Positions 16,912 to 26,330 of a DNA stretch of 64,000 nt are shown here, in pieces. The notes under the pieces are model-generated. The model saw only the letters and a program-made list of their open reading frames with translations. It did no database searches and was not told the origin of the DNA. A program made the translations under genes and the position numbers. Positions within the stretch are counted from its first letter, which is position 1. Each line of letters starts with the position of its first letter. This stretch comes from JACDAN01 sp963834825 (GTDB lineage: Bacteria > Actinomycetota > Thermoleophilia > Gaiellales > Gaiellaceae), in assembly GCA_963834825.1 (NCBI GenBank), contig CAWICZ010000015.1, positions 186,001 through 250,000 on the forward strand. Direction: 5' to 3'.

Positions 16912-17712
16912 ATGGAGCCCTGGGAGCGCCTGGTCGTCGTTCTCGCCGTGATCGGCGGCGCGGCGATTCTCGCCAAGCTTGTCGACCTGCGGATGAGCCG
17001 GCGAGACCTGCCGCCCGAGGCGGAAACCCGCTACCGCGTCCTGCGGCGCAGCCTGATGGGCCTGATCATCTTCGTCGGCGTGCTCTCCGCGCTGCTCGTG
17101 ATCCCGCAGGTGCGGGCGATCGCGGGCGGGCTGCTCGCCTCGACGGCGATCATCGGGCTCGTCATCGGGCTCGCCGCGCAGCGGACGCTGTCCAACTTCG
17201 TCGCGGGCGTGATGATCGGGCTGGCTCAGCCGATCCGCCTCGGAGACCGCATCGGACTGCCGCAGGGAGAGGGCGTCGTCGAGGACATCGGGCTCGTCTA
17301 CACCCGGATTCGCCAGGACGATCGAACGCGGCTCCTGATCCCGAACGAACGCCTGGCCTCGGATACCATCAATAACTCGACGATCGTGAGCCGGGAGCGG
17401 TTGGCCGAGATCACGATTCCGGTTCCGCGAGACAAGGACTTACAGGCCGTGGTCGATCTCTTGCACGAAGTGGCAGCGCCAAGCGACCTCCTCGTCACCG
17501 GGCTCGAGGCCGACAACGCCGTCGTGACGTTGCGTGCCTGGGCCGATGACGAGGCCTCGGCGCGACGGCTCGAGAGCGAGCTCCGGCTGCGGGCGCAGCA
17601 GCGGCTGCGCGAGGCCGGGTTCTATAGTGCCCCGCCCAGCAATACATGCCGGCTTCTGGCCCGCGATCACACGGCGCCAGAGCCCACCCTCCTCCTCACC
17701 AAGGCTGACTAG
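16912..17712 (+). CDS. small mechanosensitive channel, MscS family
   Basis: 266 residues with three membrane segments at about 7-22, 45-62 and 68-100. The pore helix and following beta domain carry GLVIGLAAQRTLSNFVAGVMIGLAQPIRLGDRI and IPNERLASDTINNST, hallmarks of MscS. It releases solutes on osmotic downshock. Same strand as and close to the DUF2203 gene. Confidence 0.93.
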   Translation: MEPWERLVVVLAVIGGAAILAKLVDLRMSRRDLPPEAETRYRVLRRSLMGLIIFVGVLSALLVIPQVRAIAGGLLASTAIIGLVIGLAAQRTLSNFVAGVMIGLAQPIRLGDRIGLPQGEGVVEDIGLVYTRIRQDDRTRLLIPNERLASDTINNSTIVSRERLAEITIPVPRDKDLQAVVDLLHEVAAPSDLLVTGLEADNAVVTLRAWADDEASARRLESELRLRAQQRLREAGFYSAPPSNTCRLLARDHTAPEPTLLLTKAD

Positions 17713-17790
17713 CCTTGCCTCGTCCGAGTGCGGCCTCTGGCTTGGTGCTCGCGACCCAGAAGTGCGGCGGCATTACTGGACGGGGCACCG

Positions 17791-19845
17791 ATGAGCCCGA
17801 GGGAGCGACGCCGGAGAGAGCTCGCCAGACGCCTCGAAGACGACACCTACAAGCGTCGGGGCAAGCGACAGCGCCGCCGTCAGCAGCAACGCCGCAGGCG
17901 GAGGCTGACGCTCGTGGCCGCGGTGATCATCCTCGTCGTGGGGCTCGTGGCTGCGGCTGGGATCACGGGAGCCGCGACCGTCGCGCCGCGGTGCGACCTC
18001 AACGGCCTCCGGCCCGTCGAGATCGGCCAGAACTCGTTCGTCTACGCCGCCGACGGCTCGCTCCTCGGATCGATTCCGGCGGAGAAGAACCGCCAGCCGG
18101 TGCCGCTGCACCGGATCAGCAAGTGGATGCGGCTCGCGACGGTCGCGATCGAGGATCGGCGCTTCTACGAGCACAGCGGGATCGACCTCGAGGGCATCGC
18201 CCGCGCCCTGGCCGCAGACGTTCGCGCCGGCCGCGTGGTCGAGGGCGGCTCGACGATCACGCAGCAGCTCGTACGCAACCTCTACATCAGCCGCGAGGTC
18301 ACGTTCAAGCGCAAGCTGATCGAGGCCTGTCTCGCCGTGCGCCTGAACAACCGCCGCTCGAAGGCGTGGATCCTCGAGAGCTACCTGAACACGGTCTACT
18401 ACGGCGGCCACGCCTACGGTGTCCATGCCGCGTCCCAGACGTACTTCTCGAAGCCGGCCTGGAAGCTGACGCTTGGCCAATCGGCGCTCCTGGCGGGGCT
18501 GACCCAGGCCCCGTCGGTCTACGACCCGGTGAACAAGCCCTCCGCGGCGTTACGACGCCGAAACCAGGTGCTCGAGGCGATGCTCGAGAGCGGCGCGATC
18601 ACTCGCCGGCAGTACACGGCTGCGATCAAGGATCGCCAGCTTCATCTGAATCCGGGCCGCCTGTACACGCGGATCCGCGAGCCGTACTTCTTCAGCTTCG
18701 TCCGAGAGCAGCTGATCACGCAGTACGGCGCGAACACGGTCCGGTCCGGCGGGCTTCGGGTGTACACCACGATCGACCGCCGGTTCCAGCAGAACGCCCG
18801 CAACGCGATCCTCCGGACGCTTCCCTACAGCGAGGACCCGGCCGCGGCGATCGTCTCGATCAACCCGGGGAACGGGGCAATCCGCGCGATGGCCGCCGTG
18901 ACGCCCGGCAAGCGGGGGAATCAGTTCAACCTCGCCTCGCAGGCCCGGCGGCAGGCCGGCTCCACCTTCAAGACGTTCGTCCTCGCCGCCGCCGTCGCCG
19001 AGGGCATCGATCCGGACTCGACGTCGTACGTCTCTCGGCCGTTCACCTACCAGCCCACCGCGCTCAGCGAGCCCTGGGAGGTCCAGACCTACAGCCACGA
19101 GTACCTGGGCTACACCTCGATCACCAACGCAACCCTCGCGTCCGACAACACGGTCTTCGCCCAGCTGACGCTCGACCTCGGCGCCGACAAGGTTGCCGCG
19201 ATGGCTCATCGGCTCGGCGTCCGCTCGAACCTGAAGACGCGAGACGGCGTCCACGTCCCTTCGCTCGGCCTCGGCTCCGCCGGAGTCTCGCCGCTCGACA
19301 TGGCCTCGGCCTACGCCACGCTGGCGGCCGGCGGGATCTACTCGGAGCCGATGGCGATTCGCAAGGTGATTCTTCCCGACGGCACCGAGGACACGGACGC
19401 CGGCTGGGGCAAGCCGCGGCGCACGCGGGTCGTTGCGGACTGGGTCGCGGACGAGGTGACCAAGATCCTCGAGGAGAACATGACGCAGGGCACGGGGACC
19501 GGGGCGAACATCTTCCTCAACCGTTCGGCTGCGGGCAAGACGGGGACGACCGACGAGCACACCGACGCCTGGTTCTGCGGCTACACGCCCACGCTGTCCA
19601 CGACGGTGTGGGTCGGCTATCCGCAGGCGCAGATTCCGATGGAGAGCGTGCACGGGATCTCGGTCGCCGGCGGCACCTTCCCGGCGACGATCTGGAACCT
19701 CTTCGTGCGTTCGTCGATCGGGGAGTCCGATGCGGTCGACTTCCCCGAGCCGCGCTCGGAGCCCCAATGGCATTCGTTCGACACCAGTCGGTTCGAGAAC
19801 GACTCCGGCGAGGACTCGACGCCGTACTACAGCGACGGCAACTAG
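17791..19845 (+). CDS. class A penicillin-binding protein (bifunctional transglycosylase/transpeptidase)
   Basis: 684 residues. A basic cytosolic N-terminus (residues 5-40) precedes one membrane anchor (about 40-62). The GT51 domain has EDRRFYEHSGID with catalytic Glu121 and EGGSTITQQLVRN. The transpeptidase domain has SxxK at Ser391-Lys394 (GSTFKT), SDN at 451-453 and KTG at 583-585. It polymerises and cross-links peptidoglycan. ATG 17791 is chosen because it directly precedes the basic tail. Confidence 0.95.
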   Translation: MSPRERRRRELARRLEDDTYKRRGKRQRRRQQQRRRRRLTLVAAVIILVVGLVAAAGITGAATVAPRCDLNGLRPVEIGQNSFVYAADGSLLGSIPAEKNRQPVPLHRISKWMRLATVAIEDRRFYEHSGIDLEGIARALAADVRAGRVVEGGSTITQQLVRNLYISREVTFKRKLIEACLAVRLNNRRSKAWILESYLNTVYYGGHAYGVHAASQTYFSKPAWKLTLGQSALLAGLTQAPSVYDPVNKPSAALRRRNQVLEAMLESGAITRRQYTAAIKDRQLHLNPGRLYTRIREPYFFSFVREQLITQYGANTVRSGGLRVYTTIDRRFQQNARNAILRTLPYSEDPAAAIVSINPGNGAIRAMAAVTPGKRGNQFNLASQARRQAGSTFKTFVLAAAVAEGIDPDSTSYVSRPFTYQPTALSEPWEVQTYSHEYLGYTSITNATLASDNTVFAQLTLDLGADKVAAMAHRLGVRSNLKTRDGVHVPSLGLGSAGVSPLDMASAYATLAAGGIYSEPMAIRKVILPDGTEDTDAGWGKPRRTRVVADWVADEVTKILEENMTQGTGTGANIFLNRSAAGKTGTTDEHTDAWFCGYTPTLSTTVWVGYPQAQIPMESVHGISVAGGTFPATIWNLFVRSSIGESDAVDFPEPRSEPQWHSFDTSRFENDSGEDSTPYYSDGN

Positions 19846-21130
19846 CGAGTCCCAACTCGGAACTGCATTCCGTGCGGCTGCGCTCGTAGCACCGCTGTAT
19901 CTCCTGGCTGCCGCTGTGCCGCCGGGAGGGCTCTTTCGCGGGCGGGAGTACCGCGACGTCGGTCTGTACGGCGAGTACGCGCGCGACGTGCTGGACGGAC
20001 GCATCCCCTACCGCGACTTCTTCGTCGAGTATCCGCCCGGTGCCTTCGCGGTCTTCACGCCGCCGGCACTTCTCCCCGAAGAGGCCTACCGGCACGCGTT
20101 CAAGGTGCTGATGGCCGCGCTCGGCCTCGCCGCGATCCTGGTCGCGGCGCTGATTCTCGTCCGGCTCGGGGCGAGCCGGCATCGCCTGTACGGCGCCCTT
20201 GCGGCCCTGGCGCTCGCTCCCCTGGCGCTCGGCCCCGTCTCGCTCAACACCTACGACATCTGGCCGGCGCTCCTGGTCGCTGCCGCTCTCTGCGGGCTGC
20301 TCTACGACCGTCCGACACTCGCCTTCGCGCTGCTCGGCCTCGCCTTCACGGCCAAGGTCTACCCGGCTGCACTTCTGCCGCTCTTCTGCGTCGCCGTCGG
20401 GTGGCGGCGCCTCGCAGGCCCGCTGCTCGCGTTCGCCGGCGTCGTGCTCTTGGTCATCGGCCCCTTCGCGATCGTTGGGTGGGACGGTCTGTGGCGCAGC
20501 GTCGAGGCGCAGGCGGAACGCGCGTTGCAGATCGAGAGTCTCGGCGGCGCTCTGCTCCTCGCCGCGCACCGGCTCGGTTTCTACGACGCCGAGGTCGTGC
20601 GCGGCTCGACCCAGGCGCTCTCGCGCGACCTCGCCGGCTCGACCGCCGATGCGATCGCGATTGCCACCGGCGTCGTGCAGGTCGGTGCGGTGCTGCTGGT
20701 GGTCTGGCTCTTTGCCCGCGGAGACCGTGACAGCGAGCGGCTCATCGCCGCGTCGGCTGCGACGGTGGCTTGTTTTCTTGCCTTCGCTCGGTTCGTGTCG
20801 CCGCAGTACGCGGTCTGGCTGGTCCCACTCGTTCCGCTGGTCGCGCCGCCCTTCGGAGTCGCCGCTTCGGCGCTTCTGGCTGCCGCGCTGGTGGTTGCGC
20901 AGCTCTGGTTCTTTCACTACAGCGAGGTGTTCGCCCTCGAGGGCATCGTCTGGCTCGTCGTCCTTCGCGACCTGCTGCTGCTCGCGCTGGCGGCTGTGCT
21001 CGTGGCGGCGGTCGTACGCCTGAGGACGAAGACGCCGTCCTCCTCGAGCACCGTCTCCCACGCTCCGCTTCGCCGGAGCTCCGCGAGTGGGACCGCGGTC
21101 GTCGAGGGTGCCGAGCGCCGGTCGAGGTAG
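19730..21130 (+). CDS. GT87/DUF2029-like polytopic glycosyltransferase
   Basis: About ten membrane segments with an acidic first-loop motif (REYRDVGLYGEYARDVLDGRIPYRDFFVEYPPG), typical of actinobacterial GT-C polyprenyl-phosphate-mannose-dependent transferases. The family-like part begins near 19850. The only canonical in-frame start upstream of it is ATG 19730, inside the PBP gene, giving an odd Ser/Thr/Arg leader, so the real start may be unusual. The last membrane helix ends near 21015; the final ~38 residues are read across the antisense of the facing gene. Confidence 0.7.
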   Translation: MRSTSPSRARSPNGIRSTPVGSRTTPARTRRRTTATATSESQLGTAFRAAALVAPLYLLAAAVPPGGLFRGREYRDVGLYGEYARDVLDGRIPYRDFFVEYPPGAFAVFTPPALLPEEAYRHAFKVLMAALGLAAILVAALILVRLGASRHRLYGALAALALAPLALGPVSLNTYDIWPALLVAAALCGLLYDRPTLAFALLGLAFTAKVYPAALLPLFCVAVGWRRLAGPLLAFAGVVLLVIGPFAIVGWDGLWRSVEAQAERALQIESLGGALLLAAHRLGFYDAEVVRGSTQALSRDLAGSTADAIAIATGVVQVGAVLLVVWLFARGDRDSERLIAASAATVACFLAFARFVSPQYAVWLVPLVPLVAPPFGVAASALLAAALVVAQLWFFHYSEVFALEGIVWLVVLRDLLLLALAAVLVAAVVRLRTKTPSSSSTVSHAPLRRSSASGTAVVEGAERRSR

Positions 21131-22527
21131 GACGCGCGGCGGAGGTCGACTGCGACCCACTCCGCCTCCTCGATCACCGGGAAGCTGAAGATCCGGCGGC
21201 GCGCCGAGAGGTGCGCACCCAGCCCGTTGGTACTGCTGACCGGAGCGCCTGCCGGGATCAGGCCGACGGCCCGCGCTGCGATCCGGTCATGGTCGGAGAC
21301 GCGATCCGGGCGGAGCTCACCGGCCCACAGCGGCCCGAGGAAGACTGCTCCCGCGAACGCAGAGGCCAAGACGACGGGCGCGAGTCGAGGGACACGCGCA
21401 ACGCCGAGCACGGCTGCGGTGACGAGGAAGGGCGCAATCGGCGCCGTGTAATGGAACTCGATCGAGGTCTGGGTCGGAACCTCCGAGAGCAGGTTCGCGG
21501 CCAGCTCGGGCAGCGCCGGCAGGAGCAGGAACGGCGCGGCCAGGAACAGGCCGGCGAGCGGCAGCGAGAGCTGGAGCAGGTACGTGAGGTCGCGGCCTTC
21601 CGTGATGGCCCGGATCAGCACCAACGGGTCGGTAAAGGCGGTCTCGACGATTCCGGTGGGCGAGCCGCCGACCGCGTCGTAGCGCTCGTAGAAGGCCGGA
21701 GCGGCCCCCTCGCGGAAGTGAGGGATGACAAAACCGAGGTAGAACGCGCCGAGCGCGAGCCCACCGATCGCCAGCAAGATCCCCGCAACTCGCTGTCCTC
21801 GTGCCAGCGCGTACCAGACCCCGAGCCCCGCGACGACCAGCGGCAGCTCCTCCTTCGTCAGCACGGCGAGCGCGAGGAAGGGTGCGGCTGCGAGTAGCCG
21901 CTCCTCGTCCAGGTACCAGACTGCAAAGGCCAGCAGCGGGCAGGCGAGGGCGACCGGGTGGAACTCGTCGAGCGGAAGCCACTGCACCGGGGCGTAGAGC
22001 AGGTAGACGAACGCAAACAGGGAGCCCAGACGGGCCGAGCCAAGGTGCTTGCGCGCGAGCCAGAAGACCGGCAGTGCGCCGAGTGCCACCGCTACCGCCT
22101 GGACGACCAGCAGCATCGTCGGGCTGGGCCAGAGCCACCAGAGCGGCGCGAACGCCGCAAGGATCGGGTCGACGTGGGCGCCGAGCCGGTTAATCTGCTC
22201 GCCGTCCAGCTCCGTGACGTCGAGCGGCCGTCCCTGGGTGGTCGACCAGACCGCCTGGACCATGTTCCCGAGGTCGAAGCGGCCGGTCTCGAAGGCCTTG
22301 TGCTCCTGAACCGCAAGCGCGCCGAAACCGGCCGCGAACACGGCCATGCCCGCCCAGACAGCGAGCGGGACGTCAGTGCCGACGCGCCAGCGCGAGGTAC
22401 CCGAGGGCGCCGCGCTCGACGCCGACGAAGAGGCGGTCGAGCTGGAGGAGTCCGCCGAGAAGCCTGACGAGCGGCTGTTGCCGGCGTGGCGGGGGCGCCG
22501 GCCCTCGCCGGTCGAGGTATCGCTCAT
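20917..22527 (-). CDS. DUF2079 polytopic membrane protein
   Basis: Large membrane protein with about twelve segments. The DUF2079 N-terminal motif is ETGRFDLGNMVQAVWSTTQGRPL followed by HVDPILAAFAPLWWLWP, and a soluble end follows (SSTNGLGAHLSARRRIFSFPVIEEAEWVAVDLRR). Probably a GT-C-fold glycosyltransferase. The reported start (22527) overlaps the upstream methyltransferase gene by 155 bases and yields a Ser/Ala-rich leader; ATG 22350 is a good alternative. The natural end (VFVLRR) is near 21015, after which 32 low-complexity residues run antisense to the facing gene. Confidence 0.75.
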   Translation of the reverse strand: MSDTSTGEGRRPRHAGNSRSSGFSADSSSSTASSSASSAAPSGTSRWRVGTDVPLAVWAGMAVFAAGFGALAVQEHKAFETGRFDLGNMVQAVWSTTQGRPLDVTELDGEQINRLGAHVDPILAAFAPLWWLWPSPTMLLVVQAVAVALGALPVFWLARKHLGSARLGSLFAFVYLLYAPVQWLPLDEFHPVALACPLLAFAVWYLDEERLLAAAPFLALAVLTKEELPLVVAGLGVWYALARGQRVAGILLAIGGLALGAFYLGFVIPHFREGAAPAFYERYDAVGGSPTGIVETAFTDPLVLIRAITEGRDLTYLLQLSLPLAGLFLAAPFLLLPALPELAANLLSEVPTQTSIEFHYTAPIAPFLVTAAVLGVARVPRLAPVVLASAFAGAVFLGPLWAGELRPDRVSDHDRIAARAVGLIPAGAPVSSTNGLGAHLSARRRIFSFPVIEEAEWVAVDLRRASYLDRRSAPSTTAVPLAELRRSGAWETVLEEDGVFVLRRTTAATSTAASASSSRSRRTTSQTMPSRANTSL

Positions 22528-23080
22528 AGACGTGGCGATGGTAGAGCCGTGAGACCGGAAAGCCCCAGCCGAGGCAGCGCTCGACGACGAAGCCCGCCGA
22601 CGTGCAGGCGGTGATCAGAGCCGGTCTCGTGTACCGGCGGACGTGGCCAGCCCAGACATCGCTAGGTCCGTACAGCCGCGGGTTTGCCGGAACGGAGAGC
22701 GCGAGCACGCCGCGCGGCCGCAGCACGCGCGCGACCTCGGCGAGCGCGGCCCGGTCGTCCTCGACATGCTCGAGCACCTCGCCGAGGACGGCAGCGTCGA
22801 AGCTCTCGTCTCCGAACGGGAGCGACGTGACGTCCGCCTCGACCACATGACCGGAGGCACGTTCGCGCAGGAAGGCGACGGCGGCTGGAGACGCGTCGGT
22901 GCTCGTGACCTCGAAGCCGAGCGCGGCGAGCCTGGCCGAGAGCGTGCCCTGTCCGGCGCCCGCATCGAGCACGTCGGGCCCCGGTCCGGCCGCGAGGAAG
23001 AGATCGAGCAGAAGTCGCTCACGCAGCTCGTGGCGCGGCCCCACGAACTCCGGCGCGGTGCCCCACTCGTGGGCGGTCAC
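22373..23080 (-). CDS. class I SAM-dependent methyltransferase
   Basis: 235 residues. SAM motif I is VLDAGAGQGTLSARLAALG, motif II STDASPAAVAFL, motif IV DAAVLGEVLEHVEDDRAAL, and RVLRPRGVLALSVP follows. The C-terminal third (LYHRHVYERYLDRR) is not recognised. It lies in a minus-strand run of glycosyltransferases, so the substrate may be an envelope sugar or lipid. The start overlaps the GT4 stop by four bases. Confidence 0.85.
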   Translation of the reverse strand: MTAHEWGTAPEFVGPRHELRERLLLDLFLAAGPGPDVLDAGAGQGTLSARLAALGFEVTSTDASPAAVAFLRERASGHVVEADVTSLPFGDESFDAAVLGEVLEHVEDDRAALAEVARVLRPRGVLALSVPANPRLYGPSDVWAGHVRRYTRPALITACTSAGFVVERCLGWGFPVSRLYHRHVYERYLDRRGPAPPPRRQQPLVRLLGGLLQLDRLFVGVERGALGYLALARRH

Positions 23081-24141
23081 AGCAGCCCCTCGATCAGCGA
23101 GCGCCAGCGCTTGCCGAGAACCTCTTCGCTTGCCTGCTCGCGAAAGGCGGCGAGGCCTCCGTCGGCGAGGCGCCGGGCGAGCGCAGGATCGGTCGCAACG
23201 CTCCGCAGGGCTCCGGCGAGGGCGGCCGGATCTCCCGGCGGCACGAGCAGCGCGCTCTCGCCGTCGGAGAGCAGTTCACGCGCGGCCGGCGTGTCGGCAG
23301 TGACGAGCGGCACGCCGCACGCGAGCGCCTGGAACGCCTTGTTCGGGATCACGCGCTGCGCCTTGTCCGACGTACCGAAGATCCCGAGTGCACAGCCGGC
23401 CCGATGGAGCTCGGCGGGTAGCCGCTCGTAGTCGACCCACGGGATCCACTCGACGTTCGGCGGACGCGGTCGGAGCACGGAGTCGAGCTGGCCGCTGCCG
23501 ATCACGCGCACTCCGAGCTCCGGCGCAAGCCGCGCCGCCTCGACGATCGTCTCGAGTCCGTGCAGCGGAATCAGCTTGCCGACGAAGACCGCCGTGAAGG
23601 GCTCTTCCGCAGCCCAGCCCGGGCCGAAGACGCGCTCTTCTGCGCCGACGAGACAGACGGCGACGCGGTCCGGAGCGAGACCTCCGAGCTTGGCGAGGAA
23701 GTCGGCGTTCGCCTGCGTGTCGGCAACGACGAGATCCGCAGCTCGCAGGGCTTGCCGGTCGATTCGGGCGAGCAGACGAGCCGGAAGCGAGCCGGGGCGA
23801 AACCGCCCGCGGTCGCCGACGAGGGTGTCGACGAGGGATACCAGCGGGTTGAAGACCAACGGGCGGCCGCGCGCCGCGCGCCGGGCAGCCGGCAGGTCGA
23901 GGTGGCCCGGGTAGCCGACGAGAATGGCGTCTCCGGCGGCTCTGGGCGCCCACAGCAGCCGCGTCTCGGCGAGCGCGAGCCGCGGCACGACGCCGAGCCC
24001 GGCACCCCACTTCTGCTCCAGCCCCTCCCAGACCGGCTCGTGTCGCTCGTCGACCTCGACGCCGGCGCGGCGAAGGCAGGAGATCACCTGCGCGTTTCGT
24101 GGATAACGCCGCTCGTAGGTGCCGAAGTAGACGACCCGCAC
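23077..24141 (-). CDS. GT4-family glycosyltransferase (GT-B fold)
   Basis: 354 residues from GTG 24141 (VRVVYFGTYERRYPRNAQVI). The C-terminal Rossmann domain contains TAVFVGKLIPLHGLETIVEA and the nucleotide-sugar site RVIPNKAFQALACGVPLVTAD. Upstream starts would run through the neighbouring GT2 gene, so they were rejected. Probably adds a sugar to a lipid-linked or surface glycan together with the adjacent GT2 enzyme. Confidence 0.88.
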   Translation of the reverse strand: MRVVYFGTYERRYPRNAQVISCLRRAGVEVDERHEPVWEGLEQKWGAGLGVVPRLALAETRLLWAPRAAGDAILVGYPGHLDLPAARRAARGRPLVFNPLVSLVDTLVGDRGRFRPGSLPARLLARIDRQALRAADLVVADTQANADFLAKLGGLAPDRVAVCLVGAEERVFGPGWAAEEPFTAVFVGKLIPLHGLETIVEAARLAPELGVRVIGSGQLDSVLRPRPPNVEWIPWVDYERLPAELHRAGCALGIFGTSDKAQRVIPNKAFQALACGVPLVTADTPAARELLSDGESALLVPPGDPAALAGALRSVATDPALARRLADGGLAAFREQASEEVLGKRWRSLIEGLL

Positions 24142-24155
24142 GCGGGGACGATCGC

Positions 24156-25115
24156 CTACCGCGACACGGGCTCGCGAACCCTCGGCTCGAGCACCTCGTC
24201 GACGTAGAGCTCGTCCGTTGCGCCGTATCGCTCCTCGTGGTGGCTCGTGATCAGCTCGCTGAGCAGCCCGAGCGAGAAGAACTGCAGGCCGACGACCGCA
24301 AGCAGCACGCCCAACGTCAGGAGGGGGCGATGGCCGATGGCCTCGCCCGAGAGCTTCAGCACGGTGAGGTAGACGAGCAGCGCGGTGCCGATCGTGCCGA
24401 GTAGGAGCCCGAGCCCGCCGAACAGATGCAGCGGGCGGTGGCGATAACGGCCCATGAACCACACGGTCATGAAGTCGAGAAACCCTCGGAAGTAGCGCTC
24501 CACCCCATAGCGCGACTTCCCGTGCTCACGGGGTCGGTGGTTCACGGGCAGCTCGGCGACCCGGTAGCCGCGGTCGTGCGCGAGCACGGGCAGGAACCGG
24601 TGAAGCTCGCCGTAGATCCTGAGGTTTTGGACCACGGCGGCTCGGTACGCCTTGAGCCCGCAGTTCAGGTCGTGGAGGCGCAGCCCGGACACGCGCCCCA
24701 CGACCCCGTTGAAGATCCGCGAGGGGATCCGACGCGTCAGCGGGTCGCGGCGGTGCGTTTTCCAGCCCGAGACGAGGTCGAAGCCCTCGTCGAGCTTGGC
24801 GAGCAGGCGAGGAATTTCGGCTGGATCGTCCTGAAGATCGGCATCGATCGTCACCACCACGTCGCCGGCAGCGTGCCGGAACCCGGCCGCGAGTGCGGCT
24901 GCCTTCCCGAAGTTCCGGCGCAGGCGGACGACCTTGACGTTCCGAGCGTCGGCATGGATCCGAGTCAGCGCTGCAAACGAGCCGTCCGTCGAGCCGTCGT
25001 CGACGAAGACAGCCTCCCAGCGGCGCTCGAGCGGGTCGAGAGCGGCGCGAAGCTCCTCGTAGAGGGGTCCCACGCTCCGTTCCTCGTCGTGCACCGGAAC
25101 GACGACGCTGATCAC
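24156..25115 (-). CDS. GT2 glycosyltransferase with C-terminal membrane segments (polyprenol-phosphate sugar synthase type)
   Basis: 319 residues. GT-A fold with ISVVVPVHDEERSVGPLYEEL, FVDDGSTDGSF and VTIDADLQDDPAEIPRLL (the DxD region). Two membrane helices follow at about 235-255 and 270-290. This matches DPM1/ArnC-type enzymes making polyprenyl-phosphate sugar donors for GT-C transferases, which fits the PIG-V-, GT87- and DUF2079-like genes nearby. Confidence 0.88.
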   Translation of the reverse strand: MISVVVPVHDEERSVGPLYEELRAALDPLERRWEAVFVDDGSTDGSFAALTRIHADARNVKVVRLRRNFGKAAALAAGFRHAAGDVVVTIDADLQDDPAEIPRLLAKLDEGFDLVSGWKTHRRDPLTRRIPSRIFNGVVGRVSGLRLHDLNCGLKAYRAAVVQNLRIYGELHRFLPVLAHDRGYRVAELPVNHRPREHGKSRYGVERYFRGFLDFMTVWFMGRYRHRPLHLFGGLGLLLGTIGTALLVYLTVLKLSGEAIGHRPLLTLGVLLAVVGLQFFSLGLLSELITSHHEERYGATDELYVDEVLEPRVREPVSR

Positions 25116-25136
25116 GGCACTAGCTTATGCGCGGTC

Positions 25137-26330
25137 GTGGCGACGCTTTTGACACTCGAAGAGGCTCAGGCTCGCATCCTGGAGCGGGTCGTTCCACTGC
25201 CCTCCGAGCGCGTGCCGCTGGCCGCTGCCGCCGGGCGCGTCTTGGCCGAACCGGCGACTGCCTCCGTCGACCTGCCCCCGTTCGACTCGTCGGCGATGGA
25301 CGGGTTTGCCGTCCGGTCCGCGGACACGCCTGGGCGGCTCCCAGTGGTTGCCCGCATCGCGGCGGGTCGGCCCGCGCCTCGCGAGTTGCGGGCAGGCGAG
25401 GCGATGGCAATTGCGACAGGAGGGGCGGTTCCGGGGGGCGCCGATGCCGTCATACCGATCGAGTATGTTGTCGATCATGACAACGATGTCGAGATTCCTG
25501 AGGCGGTTGACGCCGGTGCGAACGTGCGGCCAAGGGCTGGAGACCTTCAGCGCGGAGAAGCGGTCGTCGCCGCCGGCACGGTGCTCGGTGCCGCGCAGAT
25601 CGGCGCGCTCGCCGCCGCCGGCGTACCTGACATCACGAGCGCCAGGCGACCGAGGACCGCGGTGCTGGCAACGGGCAGCGAGTTGCGACCGCCGGGATCC
25701 GACCTGCGGCCGGGCGAGATCTACGACGCCAACGGAGTCATCCTCGCGACGCAGCTCGTGTCGGCCGGCGCCGAGGTGGAGCGGCTCGAGCCCGTTGCCG
25801 ACGACGAAGCAGCGCACAGGCGTGCGCTCGAGCTCGGCCTTCGCGGCGATGTGCTCGTCAGCTCGGGTGGCGTGTCCGTGGGGCCACACGACCTCGTCCG
25901 CTCGGTCGGAGCGGAGCTCGGAGTCGAGGAGGTGCTCTGGGGCGTGGCGGTCAAGCCCGGGAAACCGCTCTGGTTCGGTGTCCGAGACCGGACGCTGGTC
26001 TTCGGGGTGCCCGGAAACCCGGTGTCCGCGCTCGTCTGCTTCGAGCTCTTCGTCCGTCCCGCGGTGCTCGCTCTGCAAGGGGTGACGAATCCCCTGCCGC
26101 GCTTCGAGCCGGGGACACTCGTACAGGGCGTGCGACGGAATCCGGTCCGGACCGAGCTCGTCCGAGCCCGGAGCCGCGTCGGTGAGAACGCCGTCGAGGT
26201 CGAGCCGCTCAGCGGTCAGGAATCGCACATGATCGCCCGCGCAGCAGGCGCGGATGTGCTCGTGCTCGTGCCGGCCGGAGCCGGTGAGCTCGCGGCGGGA
26301 GCCGCAGTCAGCTTCCTGCGGCTCGCCTGA
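25137..26330 (+). CDS. moeA: molybdopterin molybdenumtransferase MoeA
   Basis: 397 residues from GTG 25137. Early motif DLPPFDSSAMDGFAVRSAD, then ATGGAVPGGADAVIPIE, STGSE-like ATGSELRPPG, SSGGVSVGPHDLVR and FGVPGNPVSALVCFELFVRP are all MoeA signatures. It inserts molybdate into adenylylated molybdopterin. moaC and mogA lie 9 kb away. The 3' end overlaps the convergent M28-like gene by 23 bases. Confidence 0.95.
   Translation: MATLLTLEEAQARILERVVPLPSERVPLAAAAGRVLAEPATASVDLPPFDSSAMDGFAVRSADTPGRLPVVARIAAGRPAPRELRAGEAMAIATGGAVPGGADAVIPIEYVVDHDNDVEIPEAVDAGANVRPRAGDLQRGEAVVAAGTVLGAAQIGALAAAGVPDITSARRPRTAVLATGSELRPPGSDLRPGEIYDANGVILATQLVSAGAEVERLEPVADDEAAHRRALELGLRGDVLVSSGGVSVGPHDLVRSVGAELGVEEVLWGVAVKPGKPLWFGVRDRTLVFGVPGNPVSALVCFELFVRPAVLALQGVTNPLPRFEPGTLVQGVRRNPVRTELVRARSRVGENAVEVEPLSGQESHMIARAAGADVLVLVPAGAGELAAGAAVSFLRLA

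Noticed and set aside
24426..25136. Long upstream extension of moeA
   Set aside because: It runs antisense through the GT2 gene; MoeA similarity begins at GTG 25137.
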